This document shows positions 62,372 through 64,000 of a DNA stretch of 64,000 nucleotides, one piece after another. The position numbers were made by a program, and so were the translations under genes. The stretch lies in the NCBI GenBank assembly GCA_018208355.1, contig CP062796.1, forward strand, positions 1,582,494 to 1,646,493, read 5' to 3'. Within the stretch, counting starts at the first letter, position 1, and the number at the start of each line of letters is the position of its first letter. The notes beneath the pieces were generated by a model. That model worked only from the letters and a program-made list of their open reading frames with translations, did no database searches and was not told the DNA's origin. The DNA is from Candidatus Fermentithermobacillus carboniphilus. GTDB lineage: Bacteria > Bacillota > Sulfobacillia > Fermentithermobacillales > Fermentithermobacillaceae.

Positions 62372-63745
62372 ATGAAACCGGGATACGGCCTCGAGCTGGT
62401 TCAAACTCAGAAACTGATCCTCACGCCTGAGCTGAGGCAGGCTATCATGGTCTTGCAGATGAACGCGCTTGAACTCCGCGACTTCATCAGGGAAGAGACC
62501 GAGAAGAATCCGCTCCTGGAGGTCTCGGACGAACGCGAAGAGGACGTTTCTTCTGAAGAGCTTGAACCGGCCAATGAAGAAGACTGGATCGCGTATTTCT
62601 GCGATTCCTCGGATCTCGGTTTGGGGCAGGGGCTAGGCCAGACGGCAAAGCACGAGATACCTCCGTCGTACGAGACTCTCACCGAAAAAGAAGTTACTTT
62701 GAGAGAACACCTTCTCTCTCAGCTCGGGCTTTTGCACCTCGGAAAAGAGGAGTATGAGCTCGGCGAGTTCATAGTAGGCAACCTGGACGATAACGGATAT
62801 CTCAGGTGTTCCGTGGCCGAGATAGCTATTGCCACCGGAAAAAGCAAAAAGGTAGTCGAAAGCATGCTGAAGGTAATCCAGAGCCTGGACCCGCCGGGAG
62901 TTGGCGCAAGAGACCTCCGGGAATGTCTCGCTTTACAGGCTGCCCAGAGAGGTTTCGGATATCTCGCGCGACACATCATCGATGCCCATCTCGACGATTT
63001 GGCCAAGGGTCGTTACAGTAAGATCGCCCAGGAAGAGAAAGTATCCCTCAAAGAGGTGCTTTCGGCCCGTGACCTGATTTTGAGTCTTGACCCGAAACCG
63101 GGTTCGAGGTTCTCTTCGGGAGGCATCTCTTACGTTGTCCCCGATATACTGGTGAAGAAAATAGACGGGGAGTTCGTTGTCATCCTCAACGACAATGCTC
63201 TTCCCACCATCAGATGGAATTCCTTTTACAGAAAACTCCTTATTCGAGGGGAAAAGGATGCCAAAGCGTACCTCTTGGAACAGTTCAAAAAAGCTCAGGC
63301 ACTTTTCAGGAGCATAGAGCAGAGAAGGCTCACGATTTCAAGAGTCATGGAATCAATAGTGAGACGGCAGAGACAGTTCTTCGATAAAGGTCCCTGTTAC
63401 CTTGAACCCATGTCTCTCAAAGATATAGCTGAGGAACTCGGAATTCACGAATCGACCGTGTCTAGAGCGATTTCCAACAAGTACGTCGATACGCCTTTCG
63501 GAGTGTTTCCGTGCAAGATGTTTTTCAGCCCGAAGATAAGGTCTGAGCATAGTAATGTGAGCCAGTACTCGGTGAAAAGGCTGATAGAAGAGATGGTCAA
63601 GAACGAGGACCCCAGGGACCCGTTATCAGACCAGGATATAGCGGATAGACTTTCTGGATTAGGAGTTCATGTGGCAAGACGCACTGTCGTGAAGTACCGC
63701 TCGCAGCTGGGCATACCTCCTTCCAATCGAAGGAAAAAACTGTAA
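62372..63745 (+). CDS. rpoN: RNA polymerase sigma-54 factor
   Basis: Alternative sigma factor recognising -24/-12 promoters and needing AAA+ activators. A glutamine/leucine-rich region I (residues 1-50, QTQKLILTPELRQAIMVLQ), an acidic region II, the core-binding region III and the DNA-binding C-terminus with an HTH (LGIHESTVSRAISNKYV) are present, as is the RpoN box (ARRTVVKYR) at the very end. Length is 457 aa. ATG 62372 is preceded by GGGAGAAGGGAGAG. No enhancer-binding activator is encoded in the window. Confidence 0.97.
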   Translation: MKPGYGLELVQTQKLILTPELRQAIMVLQMNALELRDFIREETEKNPLLEVSDEREEDVSSEELEPANEEDWIAYFCDSSDLGLGQGLGQTAKHEIPPSYETLTEKEVTLREHLLSQLGLLHLGKEEYELGEFIVGNLDDNGYLRCSVAEIAIATGKSKKVVESMLKVIQSLDPPGVGARDLRECLALQAAQRGFGYLARHIIDAHLDDLAKGRYSKIAQEEKVSLKEVLSARDLILSLDPKPGSRFSSGGISYVVPDILVKKIDGEFVVILNDNALPTIRWNSFYRKLLIRGEKDAKAYLLEQFKKAQALFRSIEQRRLTISRVMESIVRRQRQFFDKGPCYLEPMSLKDIAEELGIHESTVSRAISNKYVDTPFGVFPCKMFFSPKIRSEHSNVSQYSVKRLIEEMVKNEDPRDPLSDQDIADRLSGLGVHVARRTVVKYRSQLGIPPSNRRKKL

Positions 63746-63770
63746 AGATGTCCGCACATCTTTCTCCTAG
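63744..63770 (+). terminator. Hairpin overlapping the rpoN stop, possible terminator
   Basis: AAAGATGT (63744-63751) pairs with ACATCTTT (63756-63763) around a CCGC loop. A pyrimidine-rich CTCCTAG follows. The stem is AT-rich, so termination is uncertain. Confidence 0.4.
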
Positions 63771-63808
63771 TCTTTCCAATTTTCTCTTGGGTAAGTATTC
63801 CGGCTTAT

Positions 63809-63838
63809 TTGACTAATCGTGCAGATAAGCACTAGAAT
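63809..63838 (+). promoter_or_regulatory. Sigma-A promoter for the gene starting near 63948
   Basis: TTGACT (63809-63814) and TAGAAT (63833-63838), spacer 18. It lies between rpoN and the partial last gene. A weaker -24/-12-like GG-N10-GC element follows at 63900-63913. Confidence 0.6.
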
Positions 63839-63947
63839 TAACAATGTACGGCGTTTCGATTTCCAACAGGATTTATCGGATTAGAGGTAGAATTGCTAGG
63901 GGTAGTATTTTGCTTTTTCAAGAATCGGCGCGATTGAGGTGGTGCCA

Positions 63948-64000
63948 GTGATAAGTCTCAAACGAACTTCGGGTGGAGTCAGAGTCGACGACAAGAAAGA
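63948..64000 (+). CDS. Start of a gene truncated by the window end, product unknown
   Basis: GTG 63948 lies 6 bases after GAGGTGG and opens a frame, MISLKRTSGGVRVDDKK, that runs to the edge of the window. Seventeen residues do not allow identification. A promoter about 115 bases upstream supports a new transcription unit. Confidence 0.4.
   Translation, partial: MISLKRTSGGVRVDDKK

Noticed and set aside
63898-63914. Sigma-54 promoter before the last partial gene
   Set aside because: A GG-N10-GC pattern with TTGC exists, but the -24 element lacks the flanking TGGCAC bases, while a better sigma-A promoter lies at 63809-63838.
1-64000. CRISPR array, insertion sequence, prophage, tRNA or rRNA
   Set aside because: I saw no array of regularly spaced repeats, no transposase or phage genes, and no rRNA or cloverleaf-like sequence in the limited intergenic space.

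Overview
The window looks like a chromosomal segment of a Bacillota (Firmicutes) bacterium of moderate to high GC content. The evidence is the gene neighbourhoods: rapZ-yvcK-whiA; cdaA-cdaR-glmM followed by a glmS ribozyme and glmS; a ctpB/minJ-like block beside uvrBAC; acpS-nnr-mazE-mazF; tsaE-tsaB-rimI/tsaD; and copZ/copA/csoR. GTG and TTG starts with strong GGAGG-type ribosome binding sites are frequent. A cupin (archaeal-type) phosphoglucose isomerase, orphan GlmL-like ATPases and three M42 peptidases suggest a poorly described, perhaps thermophilic or anaerobic lineage. I cannot name a genus from this sequence.

Layout. 1-3.8 kb: envelope and division genes (CwlO/EnvC-like M23 hydrolase, CtpA/B protease, MinJ-like PDZ membrane protein). 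3.9-10.9 kb: nucleotide excision repair operon uvrB-uvrA-uvrC behind its own promoter. 10.9-13.1 kb: a DUF2089 regulator with two proteins sharing an N-terminal YvlB/SHOCT-like helix pair, with promoter and terminator. 13.1-17.5 kb, minus strand: orphan pyruvate-kinase C-domain, cupin phosphoglucose isomerase, rapZ, yvcK, whiA. 17.7-23.4 kb: c-di-AMP cyclase and its regulator, then amino-sugar synthesis (glmM, glmS ribozyme, glmS). 23.4-25.0 kb: a gene graveyard in which the 5' part of a molybdopterin oxidoreductase gene abuts the 3' part of an HMGL-like synthase gene, ending at a strong terminator. 25.0-28.2 kb: copper homeostasis locus with one perfect and one degenerate CsoR operator. 28.3-31.1 kb: acpS, nnr and MazEF. 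31.2-34.2 kb: D-cysteine desulfhydrase-like enzyme, C26 amidotransferase, P1 peptidase.

34.3-43.1 kb holds the most unusual block. A two-segment membrane protein is followed by a tandem duplication of a two-gene module: a GlmL-like actin-fold (ASKHA) ATPase plus a protein with biotinyl/lipoyl-like hammerhead segments and an SH3/KOW-like C-terminus. A small charged protein lies between the copies and a Cys-motif protein, behind a 14-codon leader ORF, follows. No glutamate mutase or other B12 mutase gene is visible, so these GlmL homologues lack their expected client here.

43.1-47.8 kb: type 4 uracil-DNA glycosylase and the tRNA t6A genes tsaE, tsaB, rimI and tsaD, interrupted by a converging pyrF. 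47.8-55.2 kb: a radical-SAM/PDZ protein with reordered domains, three tandem M42 aminopeptidases and TldD/TldE. 55.3-57.6 kb: SH3-rich amidase (minus). 57.7-59.9 kb: Rrf2 regulator, cysteine desulfurase and IscU/NifU scaffold (minus), with an IscR-like operator. 59.9-63.7 kb: TPR protein, P-loop/Gls24-like fusion, and sigma-54. The window ends at the start of a further gene behind a good promoter.
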